Assembly (NCBI GenBank): GCA_003133225.1
Contig: PKWL01000097.1
Coordinates: 1-49,894 of the forward strand
Source of the DNA: Janthinobacterium sp.
Lineage (GTDB): Bacteria; Pseudomonadota; Gammaproteobacteria; Burkholderiales; Burkholderiaceae_D
DNA length: 49,894 nt
Direction: 5' to 3'
This document shows positions 1 through 8,264 of this stretch, piece after piece; positions within the stretch are counted from its first letter, which is position 1, and the number at the start of each line of letters is the position of its first letter. The notes under the pieces are model-generated. The model worked only from the letters and a program-made list of their open reading frames with translations. It was not told the origin of the DNA and made no database searches. The position numbers and the translations under genes are program-made.

Positions 1-2
1 CG

Positions 3-344
3 GCTTTGGTGGCCAATCCGCTGGTGGCAGAGGCGGCCGTGGTCGGCAAGCCGGACCCGACGACGGGCGAATCGATCTGCGCCTTCGTCGTGCTCAAGCA
101 GGCGCGGCCGACCGGCGAAGACGCCAAGAAGCTGGCGCTGGAATTGCGCAACTGGGTCGCCAAGGAAATCGGGCCGATCGCCAAACCGAAGGAAATCCGT
201 TTTGGAGATAACCTGCCGAAGACGCGATCAGGTAAAATCATGCGGCGCCTGCTGCGCGTGCTGGCAAAGGGCGAGACCATCACGCAGGACATTTCCACGC
301 TGGAAAATCCCGCGATCCTGGAGCAACTCAAAGAAGCGTCCTGA
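3..344 (+). CDS. acs: Acetyl-CoA synthetase, C-terminal end (partial)
   Basis: This is the last 113 residues of an AMP-forming acetyl-CoA synthetase, which activates acetate to acetyl-CoA through acetyl-AMP. The visible part is the C-terminal swivelling domain. It contains the block [11 protein letters not shown], whose lysine is the catalytic residue silenced by acetylation in this family. The reading frame is open through the left window edge, so the start lies outside; a TTG at 6 is only an internal codon. It ends 154 bp before a tRNA-Ser gene on the same strand. Identification is firm for the ANL family and strong for Acs, because the motif context and the tail after it fit Acs rather than other acyl-CoA ligases. 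Confidence 0.93.
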   Translation, partial: ALVANPLVAEAAVVGKPDPTTGESICAFVVLKQARPTGEDAKKLALELRNWVAKEIGPIAKPKEIRFGDNLPKTRSGKIMRRLLRVLAKGETITQDISTLENPAILEQLKEAS

Positions 345-441
345 TTCGATAGTCAGGCAGCGTGGCGGCTCAGGTACTATGTGGTTTGCATCCATGTATT
401 CCTGAGGCGCATGGCAGACTGCAAGTGAACGGCAAATTTTT

Positions 442-470
442 TTGGTACTCTCCAGAATCTTTGCTATAAT
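442..470 (+). promoter_or_regulatory. Sigma-70-like promoter of tRNA-Ser
   Basis: TTGGTA at 442-447 and a perfect TATAAT at 465-470 are separated by 17 bp. The expected start would lie about 20 bp before the mature tRNA 5' end at 498, which is normal for a stable RNA promoter. Confidence 0.6.
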
Positions 471-497
471 CTGCCGCTTCGTGAAAGCGAAGAAGCA

Positions 498-588
498 GGA
501 GAGATGGATGAGCGGTTGAAGTCGCACGCCTGGAAAGCGTGTATAGGTTCATAGCCTATCCGGGGTTCGAATCCCCGTCTCTCCGCCA
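498..588 (+). tRNA. tRNA-Ser(GGA)
   Basis: The acceptor stem GGAGAGA (498-504) pairs with TCTCTCC (578-584), followed by discriminator G and an encoded CCA at 586-588. The anticodon loop CTGGAAA reads GGA, for serine codons UCC/UCU. The long variable arm (around 541-560) is typical of tRNA-Ser, and the T arm contains GGTTCGAATCC. The gene is intact. Its 3' part (from 548) is repeated twice downstream, marking it as the integration site for the island array. A strong -10 box lies upstream and a hairpin with a T run downstream. Confidence 0.96.
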
Positions 589-599
589 AGGATAAGTAG
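548..599. repeat. Attachment-site repeat, copy 1 (tRNA-Ser 3' end)
   Basis: These 52 bp cover the variable arm, T arm and acceptor end of tRNA-Ser plus 11 bp beyond CCA. They recur identically at 11593-11644 and with one substitution and one inserted C at 6809-6861. Direct repeats of a tRNA 3' end are the usual footprint (attL/attR) of tyrosine-recombinase integrative elements. This copy restores the functional tRNA, so it would be the left attachment site of element A. Confidence 0.88.
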
Positions 600-616
600 C
601 TGATTCAAAAGACAAA

Positions 617-642
617 AAAGCCGGCCTTAGGGTCGGCTTTTT
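617..642 (+). terminator. Terminator after tRNA-Ser
   Basis: Stem AAGCCGGCC / GGTCGGCTT with a short loop, preceded by A and followed by a T run. It can act in both directions. The same hairpin recurs after the third attachment repeat, and a different hairpin follows the second. Confidence 0.8.
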
Positions 643-650
643 CACATCGG

Positions 651-690
651 TTGCGCTATTGGCGGGAATTTGTGCAATGGAATAGCGCAA
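651..690. repeat. 10-bp inverted repeat near the element end
   Basis: TTGCGCTATT (651-660) and its exact reverse complement AATAGCGCAA (681-690) are 20 bp apart. The core GCGCTATT reappears beside the other two attachment repeats (see 6681-6751 and 11696-11736), so it may be an arm-type site for integrase or an accessory factor. That role is inference. Confidence 0.5.
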
Positions 691-864
691 TATCGTTCTG
701 CAAGCGCTTGTTTTTATTGAGTAAAGCGCATTCCATGTTTATGGGCGCGGTCTATACATGGCTTCAATTTTTGAATTTTCTCGGCGTCAAGTAGCGTTAT
801 CGTGACTCATAGCATCAGCAAACATCAGTGGATGACGAATAGCAGTCACGGATAGTTCTGCAAT

Positions 865-1713
865 TCACGCCCCATTGCGCCTGGATGCAGAGCATCGCGC
901 CAGAATACGCTTCCAGCCATTTCGTGCAGCGACAGCCTCGCCGAGTATGTCGAGATATTCGATGGTGTCGAGCTCGCTTGGCGCCGGCATCGTCCCCTGC
1001 GCATAGGTCGATAGCAAAGTCTTGCGCGCTGCTAGGTCGCCGCCGCACGCGATGATGCGGCTGTAGGTTTCACAGGCGTAAGCAAACGTCTCGCGCTTGC
1101 GAAAGTTGATATCGAGCAGGTACTCCCGTCCCCGCATTGCAGGCAAACCGATGGTCTCGCGTTTGCAATTATGAAATATGTGCGCCGCCTCGTGCACGAC
1201 AAAGTCGTCGAAGGGGTTTTGTTTCTCAAAGTAGGCCATGGACACATAGCAGGTGGTTTCCTCGCTCAGGCCGAAGATTTGCGGCGCGTTGTCGGAGAGG
1301 AGGTCTACATTGACACTGCCGAGATATAGGTTCGCCAAATCCCAGGCCGTGTTCAGCCATGGCGTCCCGGCCAGCACCGATTCAATATTGCCACGAGTCA
1401 GAAAGACGATCGATCTGGCGAGAACGTCAAGCACGGCTTCCTGTTCATTCGGTGGAAATAATCCCCTTACCATGGGCGCAAGCCGTGTGCGCCCGAAGGC
1501 AATAAGCTCCAATGCGCCGAGCTCCTGCGGCGCCACGACATGGGCGCTACGCTTCCGGACGGTCGCGATGAGTGCTTCGATCAAGGCGGCAGTGCCGATC
1601 CGGCCGCACTCCATGAAATTATCGCCGTCCCATGCAAAATGCATCGCGTCATATTCGCCGCTGGCAAGATAGCGCTCTATCGCTTCTTCCTCGGATGGTC
1701 GTATGCGGTTCAT
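865..1713 (-). CDS. Zincin-like HEXXH protein (putative metallopeptidase)
   Basis: A 282-residue protein of unnamed family. Its clearest feature is VVHEAAHIFHN, with an HEXXH zinc-binding helix at residues 174-178. About 30 residues later the helix RETFAYACE offers glutamates 206 and 213 as third-ligand candidates, the layout of gluzincin peptidases. There is no signal peptide or membrane segment, so it is probably cytoplasmic. It lies 115 bp downstream of the 2-oxoglutarate oxygenase gene on the same strand, within element A. A second copy of the element end keeps only the last codons of this gene (stop at about 11911), so the gene has been deleted there. Peptidase activity is inference from the motif; the family may be a non-catalytic zincin fold. 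Confidence 0.72.
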   Translation of the reverse strand: MNRIRPSEEEAIERYLASGEYDAMHFAWDGDNFMECGRIGTAALIEALIATVRKRSAHVVAPQELGALELIAFGRTRLAPMVRGLFPPNEQEAVLDVLARSIVFLTRGNIESVLAGTPWLNTAWDLANLYLGSVNVDLLSDNAPQIFGLSEETTCYVSMAYFEKQNPFDDFVVHEAAHIFHNCKRETIGLPAMRGREYLLDINFRKRETFAYACETYSRIIACGGDLAARKTLLSTYAQGTMPAPSELDTIEYLDILGEAVAARNGWKRILARCSASRRNGA

Positions 1714-1828
1714 CTGTGCTTTCCTGTCTATGGTGCTTGCCTATTTCAACGCTGGTGGTGGAGGCATCCCCCAACAGCGCGGACACCTGTTGTAATAATG
1801 GCCGGGCAAGCGTTGGGCGCGCCATGCG

Positions 1829-4138
1829 TCATTGCGCCACGTCGAGGCGCGCGAGTGCGGCAAGATCATCTTTCCGTTGGACGACGCGACGCTCATAGCT
1901 GGCCTGGTTTTTCGTCGCGATCAGGCTATGGGGGCTTCCCGTTTTTCGCGTCGTCAGATCCAGATCGCAGCCACCCTGCCTAACCGATGCCTCGACATGC
2001 CGGCGGTGTGGCTCGGCCGCCCTGAACGCCCACTCCCGGCGCACCGAATCGGCAAGGAAGCGGCCCAGTTCGGCGCAATAGTCGCAGCGGCAGGCCAGTT
2101 GGCAGGGGCGCGCAAAATCGGCGGGTGGCGCCAGCGGTTCGTTGATGCGCGCGCGCAAGTAGTACAGGCATGCCACACGCAATCGTTCGGCGGAAACATC
2201 ATGCCGCGTTTGCACACGTTCCATGAGCTTTAACGCGGCGGGCAGCAGGATGGCATCGAGGCCGAACTTGGTAGGATTCGCCAGCGCGTGTTCCACAACA
2301 CGAGCGGCCATTGTCGCCGCATCGATCCGTGCCAGAGCGGAGAGGAGGTCGTCGACAAGTCCCGGATCAATCGGGACAGGATGGTGCCATGGTTCCGCCG
2401 GATGGGCATTGACGCGTGCGCCCAGAAGCGTCTCGGTGAGCGCCTTTGCAGCCGGGTGAAGCAGCGTTGGCGTTGCCCAAAATGGGGCCTGATCCGCTAT
2501 GCGCGACAGCAGATTGGCGCACGCACCGGGCATCATGTGTGCATTCCGGGTGACGATTTGTTCGATAAGCTCAGCGGCACGTTGCGCCGGCAGCAGGACC
2601 GCCGCCCCGACCAGCGCAGCGTTCTCTCCCCCGGCGTATATCCCCATAGCAGGCACTGTTGATAAAAAACCATCGATGCGCTCGGCGTCATCGAGCCGCG
2701 TCAGACTAGACAATATACTTGTTTCCCTGTCTGCCTTCTCGGTCCCCGGGTAGCGTTGCGTTGCAGGCCATTTCGCCAGCATATGACCGGACAGCGCATG
2801 GGCGTCGCGCCACAGTGGTGATTTCTTGCCTTCGCCGCTTTGCAGCCAGCGGCTTGCCAGGTCGGCCAGATAGGGCAATGTCACGGCAAGACCGGCCTGG
2901 TTGAGCACGGCCAGCTTGCGGGCGCGCGGCCATAGCACCAAGGCCGCCCTTTGATAACTGCGCTCGAACGAAGCCCCTTCGTTTCCCGTCGCTTCATGGA
3001 AATACTGTTCGTCTGGCTCCATGTCCTCGAAGGCGTCGGGCGGGCACAGCTCCTCTTCAAGGAAAGGCAGGGCGCCGATCGCGGCGTGGGCGCCATCGGG
3101 CGTTCGCCAGTCCGATACGGTCAGGCTGCGGTCAAACACTTCTCCAATCTCGAAATCCTCGTCTCGGTCGCCATTGTCATCGCTTCGGTACCAGCGGCCC
3201 CGTCTGCGCGGCGCATAGTCGTGCTCGGCGCTACCGCTTTCCTCAATTGACACCAGCGCCAGGTGCAGGTCGCAGTCGGCGGCTAAGGCGGCGGGAACGA
3301 GAATGGCCGCGGCGGCCGCGTCGGCGTTCTTCAAGGTGTCAAACGCCAGCTCGGCTGGCGTGTACGCATGTTCGAGTGGATAAATGAGCTTTTCCGGCGT
3401 ATCGTCCTTCGCTGAGTTTTTATTCTGGACCCAGTGGCCGAGCAGGGCGGTGATGGCCGCCGACTGTTCCGTATACTCGGGAAAAGTGGGAGCCGGTCCG
3501 TCGTCCCTGCGCAGCAGATTGTAGACCAGGGTCAGCCGGTAGCCCTTTGTCACCGGTCGCACCTCATGCACGCAGTCGGCAAAGAAGGCGGCGAAGGAGG
3601 CGTCGGACGGTTCGGGGCTGTTGAGGTCCAAGCACACTTCATACCCTTTATGGCGCACGATCAGCTCGCCCCCGCTGCACACCGACGGCAGCACGAGCAC
3701 GAGGGTGGCGAACATTCCTCTACTTTTTTCCGTGTCGCGATGCTCGACGAAAAAGCTGCCCGCATCATAGACGAGCAGCTTGTACAGTTCAGCCGACACC
3801 GGATCGGTTACGCCAAGCCCTGCTGCGGCTCTTGCAACGATGGTATCGAGCGTGCCGGGCCAGTTGCGGCCCGAGAGCCGCAGGTGTTCGGCCTGGATCT
3901 GCCACGTCCTGCGCACGTCGGTATCAACCAGCGTTTCCTCCCCTAGGCCGTAGGGCGAGCGTGTCGCGACCGCAATGAGCTGTTCGGCCTGCACCGGCAG
4001 CAGCGGCAGGGAAATGCGTCCGACACCATCCACTTCCAGAGCCGGCATGGCGATTTCGGAGGTGCCGGTGGCATAATAGTTGCCATGGCAACGAATCGTT
4101 GAAAGAATCTTGGCGAGGTCATGTGTGATTGCAGTCAT
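1829..4138 (-). CDS. 2-oxoglutarate/Fe(II)-dependent oxygenase, large, with C-terminal Cys cluster
   Basis: A 769-residue protein. Residues ~110-215 form a prolyl-4-hydroxylase-like double-stranded beta-helix: the iron facial triad is H133 and D135 (HRD) plus H191 (DCVHEVRPV), with R201 (GYRLTLVYNL) as the expected 2-oxoglutarate anchor. The remaining ~550 residues are unlike common hydroxylases and look mainly helical. Near residue 680 there is a cysteine cluster, CQLACRCDYC, that could bind a metal. No signal peptide is seen. It precedes the zincin-like gene on the same strand and both sit in a tRNA-borne island, so a joint accessory or defence role is possible but unproven. The substrate is unknown. 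The ATG at 4138 begins the first well-formed reading frame; TTG and GTG alternatives upstream were not needed. Confidence 0.78.
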   Translation of the reverse strand: MTAITHDLAKILSTIRCHGNYYATGTSEIAMPALEVDGVGRISLPLLPVQAEQLIAVATRSPYGLGEETLVDTDVRRTWQIQAEHLRLSGRNWPGTLDTIVARAAAGLGVTDPVSAELYKLLVYDAGSFFVEHRDTEKSRGMFATLVLVLPSVCSGGELIVRHKGYEVCLDLNSPEPSDASFAAFFADCVHEVRPVTKGYRLTLVYNLLRRDDGPAPTFPEYTEQSAAITALLGHWVQNKNSAKDDTPEKLIYPLEHAYTPAELAFDTLKNADAAAAAILVPAALAADCDLHLALVSIEESGSAEHDYAPRRRGRWYRSDDNGDRDEDFEIGEVFDRSLTVSDWRTPDGAHAAIGALPFLEEELCPPDAFEDMEPDEQYFHEATGNEGASFERSYQRAALVLWPRARKLAVLNQAGLAVTLPYLADLASRWLQSGEGKKSPLWRDAHALSGHMLAKWPATQRYPGTEKADRETSILSSLTRLDDAERIDGFLSTVPAMGIYAGGENAALVGAAVLLPAQRAAELIEQIVTRNAHMMPGACANLLSRIADQAPFWATPTLLHPAAKALTETLLGARVNAHPAEPWHHPVPIDPGLVDDLLSALARIDAATMAARVVEHALANPTKFGLDAILLPAALKLMERVQTRHDVSAERLRVACLYYLRARINEPLAPPADFARPCQLACRCDYCAELGRFLADSVRREWAFRAAEPHRRHVEASVRQGGCDLDLTTRKTGSPHSLIATKNQASYERRVVQRKDDLAALARLDVAQ

Positions 4139-4194
4139 CCTGTGCAGCCTTTCTGTCCGGGGGGATGAGGAGTTGATTTATTGTGTTGCTTTCA

Positions 4195-5017
4195 ATGCGG
4201 TAGCGCATCGCCTTGTAGCCGCGCTACCGCTTGTCCCACATTCGCAGTAGTGGCGGGTGGTCGTGTCGACGAAATCAATGATCGCACATCGGCCCTGCAC
4301 TGCATGAAGATGATCGGTTGCTGGCCATCGCGGCGGATTGGCGTGGCAGTTAGTCCAGGCACCTCGCCTAGACTCGCCTCAAGATTCCATCGAACGATAC
4401 GGCGCCCCGGGATGGCATTCGTCGACGATGACGTGACCATAAATTTTCGACCAACGGGTTGATTATGCCTTGTCGCGACAACGACTGCATCACCCGATAT
4501 CGATCTGGCCGGTCGGCCGTTGCCTTGCCGCCACCGAGGGTGCCGACCACGCCCTTGCCGACGCCAAGACAAGATTGCAGGCGTTTCTGCCATTGTTTAA
4601 GTAACTAGTTGCGATGCACCAGCAGGAGCGTGTTGACGCCACGCCGGACGATCATCGCAGCGGCGATCACGGGCTTGCCGAAGGCCGTTGGCGCGCATAA
4701 CACGCCTCATCGTGATGCAACATAACGGCCACGGCCATTTCCTGATCCAATCGCAACATGCCGTCGAACATGACGTCGAGCGCTTCGCCCGCAAATCGCA
4801 CATCAAGCACTTTGCAAGCGATATCGTTTTCCCGAAGCAGTTCCCTCACAGCATCGAGGCAACCGCGTCGCAGCGCAATGTGGTCTGGGTAATTCTCGCT
4901 CCAGCTGATCACGCGGGGCTCACCCCACACCGAGAAGCGCATCGCCTGTTTTTTTTGTCGACCAGAATGCGCGGATTTGCGCCTCGCATAGTGTCGGTTA
5001 ATAGACCACGACCGCAT
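4195..5017 (-). pseudogene. Broken DEAD/DEAH-box helicase (fragment)
   Basis: Pieces of one superfamily-2 helicase are spread over all three minus-strand frames. The segment near 4720-4950 reads like the region just before motif I (FSVWGEPRVIS, ALRRGCLDAVRELL, LRLDQEMAVAVML). The segment near 4440-4550 has VVGTLGGGK and MQSLSRQG. Walker B with DECH lies near 4412-4438 in a third frame (GHVIVDECH). Motif III-like LTATPIRRDG and PIIFMQC follow near 4250-4340. Order and spacing match helicases found in large conflict-type proteins that join a primase domain to a DEAD/DEAH helicase, but no primase part remains. Both ends are missing and there are several frameshifts, so it is dead. Confidence 0.72.
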
Positions 5018-5290
5018 TCGGTGCGGCTATCTTGTTGCGTGAAGCGCAACAGGATGGCCGTGGAGGGTTTCGGCGCACCTGTCCGCCGTCATGTCGGCAT
5101 CCAGTGGTCGTACCATTTTGGTACTCTAATTCGTTTAGGGTACGGTCAATGCTGATTTGCGGGCATTGATTGCGGCCGAGTCGAGGTAGTGGCGACCTTG
5201 TTCAGTGTTGGGCCGTCAGATGCGAATGAGCTAACAATCGTAATCCGGCATCCCTTGGCCGGCTCAACAGGGTTTGCCGGTTGTAAGGTT
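5018..5290. other. Intergenic, no gene recognised
   Basis: Sequence between the helicase fragment and the control region of the Fic gene. I see short open frames only, none with protein-like composition. Confidence 0.5.
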
Positions 5291-5419
5291 TGAGGCGATT
5301 TAAGCAAATTTTCGCCTCGAAAAGTGAGTTGATTTAAGGATAAATTGCCTGTGGGTTGATTATTCGCTAGTATCGCATCAAAATATGAGTCGATTGTGTG
5401 CTATATTCGCCTCACGAAT
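5291..5419. promoter_or_regulatory. Repeated palindromes upstream of fic (candidate operators)
   Basis: TTTTCGCCTCGAAAA (5309-5323) and ATTCGCCTCACGAAT (5405-5419) are both palindromic and share the core TCGCCTC. An inverted third copy, TGAGGCGA, sits at 5291-5298. The second palindrome ends 16 bp before the preferred start codon. Such repeats suggest autoregulation, perhaps by the winged-helix-like C terminus of the Fic protein; this is inference. Confidence 0.45.
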
Positions 5420-5435
5420 TGCTCAAACAACGTTC

Positions 5436-6581
5436 ATGCAAGCACAACACTTCATCTGGCAAGACCCAGGCTGGCCCAAGATGCACTACAACCTTGCATT
5501 GGTTAGCGTCGAAGTTGCCCTCGCCAGACGCGCCCAAGGTGTGGTCGAGGGAAAGTTGGCCGCGCTCGGATTTGTGCAGCGCACGGCCCTTGCGGCGGAG
5601 GCTTGGAGCCAGGAAGCAGTTGCAACTGCGGCGATTGAAGGCGAGCGATTGGACCTCTTGGCGGTTCGGTCCTCAGTCGCCCGCAGACTAGGCTTAGGTA
5701 CTCAGAGGGGGCCCGACATCCCAAGACACGTCGACGGTCTGTTGGACATCATGGATGATGCTGTTAACAAATCGGCCGACCCGCTGACCCATGAACGCCT
5801 ACAAAACTGGCAAGCTGCCCTCTTTCCAACTGGATATTCTGGGATGACGAGGATACGCGTTGGCGCTTACCGCGAGCACGCCGAGCCGATGCAGATCGTC
5901 AGCGGTCGAATTGGCGGCGAGAAGATCCATTACGAAGCTCCTCCCTCCGCCCAGGTAGAGGCTGCAATGGCAGGGCTGCTCGATTGGTTCAATACGAGGC
6001 AGGAGCGGGATGGTCTTGTCCAGGCGGCGCTTTCCCACCTGTGGTTTGAGACTATACATCCGTTCGAGGATGGCAATGGCCGCGTTGGCCGTGTCATCGT
6101 TGACCTGGTTCTGGCGCGCGACAGTGGTGAGGCTAGCCGACTAATGCGAATATCTCAACGGCTGCTTGAAAGGCGTGAGGACTACTACGGAGAATTAGAA
6201 CGCGCGCAGCATGGCGCGCTGGATGTGACGGCTTGGGTCGTCTGGTTTGTCGCACAAGTTCGCATAGCGTGCGAACAGGCCTCAGCCATCATCGATCACT
6301 CCCTGGAGAGGGGGCGGTTCTGGCACACCCACGGCGACAAGGAGCTCTCGCCTCGGCAACGTAAAATGCTCAATGCGCTGCTTGACGCTGGTCCCTGCGG
6401 ATTTGAGGGCGGTATGAGCACGAAGAAATACGAGAACCTGACAGGCGCCTCACGGGCGACATCATCGCGTGACCTCACCTTGCTTGAGGACATGGGCTTG
6501 TTGCTCCGCGCGGGCAATGGCCGTTCCACCAGGTACTATCTAAACATTCCAGGCTGGGGACAGCAGGAGGAAGGCAAATAG
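5436..6581 (+). CDS. Fic family protein with DUF4172 N terminus (class II, self-inhibited)
   Basis: Fic proteins transfer AMP (or another phosphate-containing group) from a nucleotide to a target hydroxyl. The 381-residue product starts with a DUF4172-type segment (HFIWQDPGWP). It carries an inhibitory helix TAAIEG at residues 64-69, matching (S/T)xxxE(G/N), and the complete catalytic motif HPFEDGNGRVGR at 208-219. The C-terminal ~70 residues look like a winged helix (YENLTGASRATSSRDLTLLEDMGLL). The inhibitory glutamate lies N-terminal to the Fic core, which defines class II. An upstream ATG at 5385 is in frame, but DUF4172 proteins normally begin just before the FIWQ motif, so 5436 is preferred. 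No clear ribosome site is seen for either. It stands alone in element A with operator-like palindromes in front. Confidence 0.9.
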   Translation: MQAQHFIWQDPGWPKMHYNLALVSVEVALARRAQGVVEGKLAALGFVQRTALAAEAWSQEAVATAAIEGERLDLLAVRSSVARRLGLGTQRGPDIPRHVDGLLDIMDDAVNKSADPLTHERLQNWQAALFPTGYSGMTRIRVGAYREHAEPMQIVSGRIGGEKIHYEAPPSAQVEAAMAGLLDWFNTRQERDGLVQAALSHLWFETIHPFEDGNGRVGRVIVDLVLARDSGEASRLMRISQRLLERREDYYGELERAQHGALDVTAWVVWFVAQVRIACEQASAIIDHSLERGRFWHTHGDKELSPRQRKMLNALLDAGPCGFEGGMSTKKYENLTGASRATSSRDLTLLEDMGLLLRAGNGRSTRYYLNIPGWGQQEEGK

Positions 6582-6680
6582 CCCTCCGCTCGGATTCACA
6601 CGACGCAAAACGAGGAGGAAGCGGGTGGCAATTGCGGCAGAGTTTTGCATCCGTAGTGGGTTGGAAATAGGTAAAAATCC

Positions 6681-6751
6681 GCGCTATTCAATTTGCAGGA
6701 ATCCAATGGAATCAACGACTTATCATATGTCAAAATGAAAACTAATAGCGC
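6681..6751. repeat. Inverted GCGCTATT sites left of the middle attachment repeat
   Basis: GCGCTATT (6681-6688) and AATAGCGC (6744-6751). The longer form GCGCTATTCAATTTG at 6681-6695 resembles GCACTATTCAATTCG at 6931-6945 on the other side of the repeat. They are candidate recombinase arm sites. Confidence 0.4.
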
Positions 6752-6808
6752 AGCAATAGATCGATAAGTGATTGTTTTTATTGATGAAAATTGGCTCTCT
6801 GCAACAGG

Positions 6809-6861
6809 TTCATAGCTTATCCGGGGTTCGAATCCCCCGTCTCTCCGCCAAGGATAAGTAG
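6809..6861. repeat. Attachment-site repeat, copy 2 (junction of elements A and B)
   Basis: A 53-bp copy of the tRNA-Ser 3' end with C-to-T in the variable arm (AGCTTAT) and one extra C in the T arm. It lacks the 5' half of the tRNA, so no functional tRNA is made. It lies 88 bp from the integrase remnant, the arrangement expected for an element's integrase end. Confidence 0.88.
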
Positions 6862-6873
6862 TTGATTTTAAAT

Positions 6874-6904
6874 AAAAAAAGCCGACTGTTCAGTCGGCTT
6901 TTTT
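6874..6904. terminator. Bidirectional terminator beside attachment copy 2
   Basis: AAGCCGACTG (6879-6888) and CAGTCGGCTT (6891-6900) form a perfect 10-bp stem with a 2-nt loop, flanked by A and T runs. It is unrelated in sequence to the hairpins after copies 1 and 3, supporting a different origin for element B. Confidence 0.8.
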
Positions 6905-6948
6905 GTTGACCTGCACTATAGAATTCAATTGCACTATTCAATTCGGTG

Positions 6949-7762
6949 TCATCGCAGCGGTTTGACCCGTTCCGGCTTGCGCCGGTAGACTCGCTCGGTG
7001 ATCTTGCTGTCCGCATGTGAGAGTAATGAACGGGCGTGTTCAAGCGTCGATGCGTCACTCGCGCACTTCGAACGGAGATCATGTTCGGTGAACTTTGCTT
7101 CAACTTTCGTCTCCTTCAGCACGCGTGCGGAGAATCCCCGCCACATCGAGTCCCAGCCGCCTGCGCGGCTGGTTTCTTCATTGTAATAGGACTCGCCACG
7201 CCGGTTGCAAAACAAGAATAGCGTCAGTTTCACCGGCCTGGCGGCCTTCGCCATCGAGACGGCTTCGCGTAATTCATCTGACCATTCAATGATCAGCCTC
7301 TTGCCGGTGGTGTTTGCGGTCTCGTGGGGTGCAACGTGAATTTCGTCCTCCCGCAGATCGGACATCGTCAGGCGAAGCAAGTCGCCACGCCGCATGCCTG
7401 TCAGCAATTTGATCCGGATATAGGCCTGCACGGCCAGCACGCTGCCAGCCTTACGCTTCGATGTCAGCGCCAAACATTCGACGACTTCCCAATCTTCGAT
7501 ATATCTAGTGCGCGGGCGCTCGCCTGTAGGCGGACCTCTCCCTTGAAGGATGGCGGTCAATGAGGCCCCATTCGACCGCCTTGGTGAATGCGTGCGACAG
7601 GATTTCGATCTCGCGGTGTGCAGCAGTCTTTGCGGCACGCTTGTCGACATATAAATAAACATGGCGCGGCTTCAGTTCCAACCAACATAAGTGCGGCGCG
7701 ACTTTACCTTTCGAGTACCGGTAAAGCATCGGATATGAAAGTCGTCCGATGGGGGCGTGCAA
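6949..7762 (-). pseudogene. Tyrosine integrase of element B (frameshifted)
   Basis: The catalytic half (6949 to ~7510) retains the expected residues: arginine in LLTGMRRGDLL, HxxR as HDLRSKCASDA, the histidine of LLSHADSKITERVY and the tyrosine in that same stretch. The N-terminal half continues in another frame (7560-7762: VDKRAAKTAAHREIEILSHA, KAVEWGLIDRHP). The frame is lost twice between about 7515 and 7560, and the true N terminus seems missing. It sits next to attachment copy 2, reading toward it, as integrases of tRNA-targeting elements usually do. The element can no longer excise by itself unless a related integrase acts in trans. Confidence 0.85.
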
Positions 7763-8221
7763 ATCTGCGGATAGGGCGAGGCCAGAACTTCACGTCTAAA
7801 TCGCGATGTGCTATCAGACTCGACATTATCGCAAGTAATGTCGAGTATGATAAAAAGCATCCGGTTTCCAATGATGCCGCGTCCATGAGATCCGAACACA
7901 GTCCAAATATTGAGGTCGCTCGAAATCGAATTGGTCTCCCGGTCAATTCGGCGGCAGCAGTTGCGCAAGTGAAGATTGACGCAACCTTCAAGCCTGGACC
8001 ATTATCATTGGGAAAGGGAACGACAGTAAAAATCCCAATGAAGGGGTTCCCCTGCACCTCAGAACCCGTGAACGCTTTGAAGATACCACTTTGCTACTCC
8101 TGAGAGACGCGGACGCGGGCGCCAGCATCACCTCAGCCTCGCTCTCATCGGTTTTGCACTTAGTCTGCGGCATTCGATCGCAGCCAACTAAATTTAATGG
8201 CCTTGTTCACTTAAGAACAGG
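7763..8221. other. Intergenic, no gene recognised
   Basis: Both strands show open frames (for example a 171-codon frame ending at 8103), but none resembles a known protein and they overlap each other and the integrase remnant. The upstream part may hold decayed integrase N terminus. Confidence 0.4.
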
Positions 8222-8264
8222 TTGACAATGCCCATAATGGGTACCACAATACCCGTTATGGGTA
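8222..8264 (+). promoter_or_regulatory. Promoter with two tandem operator palindromes
   Basis: A perfect TTGACA at 8222-8227 is followed 17 bp later by a weak CACAAT at 8245-8250. TGCCC-N5-GGGTA (8229-8243) and TACCC-N5-GGGTA (8250-8264) share half sites and spacing, with centres 21 bp apart, i.e. two helical turns. The second overlaps the preferred start codon. The arrangement suggests that the winged-helix domain of the encoded nucleotidyltransferase represses its own operon. Confidence 0.6.

Larger units (their letters stand above)
589..863. repeat. Left end of element A, duplicated at 11635-11919
   Basis: The 275 bp after the tRNA align over their full length with the sequence after the third attachment repeat, with scattered substitutions (roughly 85-90 percent by eye). 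The alignment resumes at 1716-1812 versus 11929-12022 after skipping the whole zincin gene. It therefore represents a diverged element end rather than chromosomal flank, or a duplicated flank. No gene is visible in this stretch. Confidence 0.8.

Noticed and set aside
7588..8103. A 171-codon plus-strand frame between integrase and nucleotidyltransferase
   Set aside because: No family resemblance, starts within the integrase on the other strand, and competes with equally long minus-strand frames.
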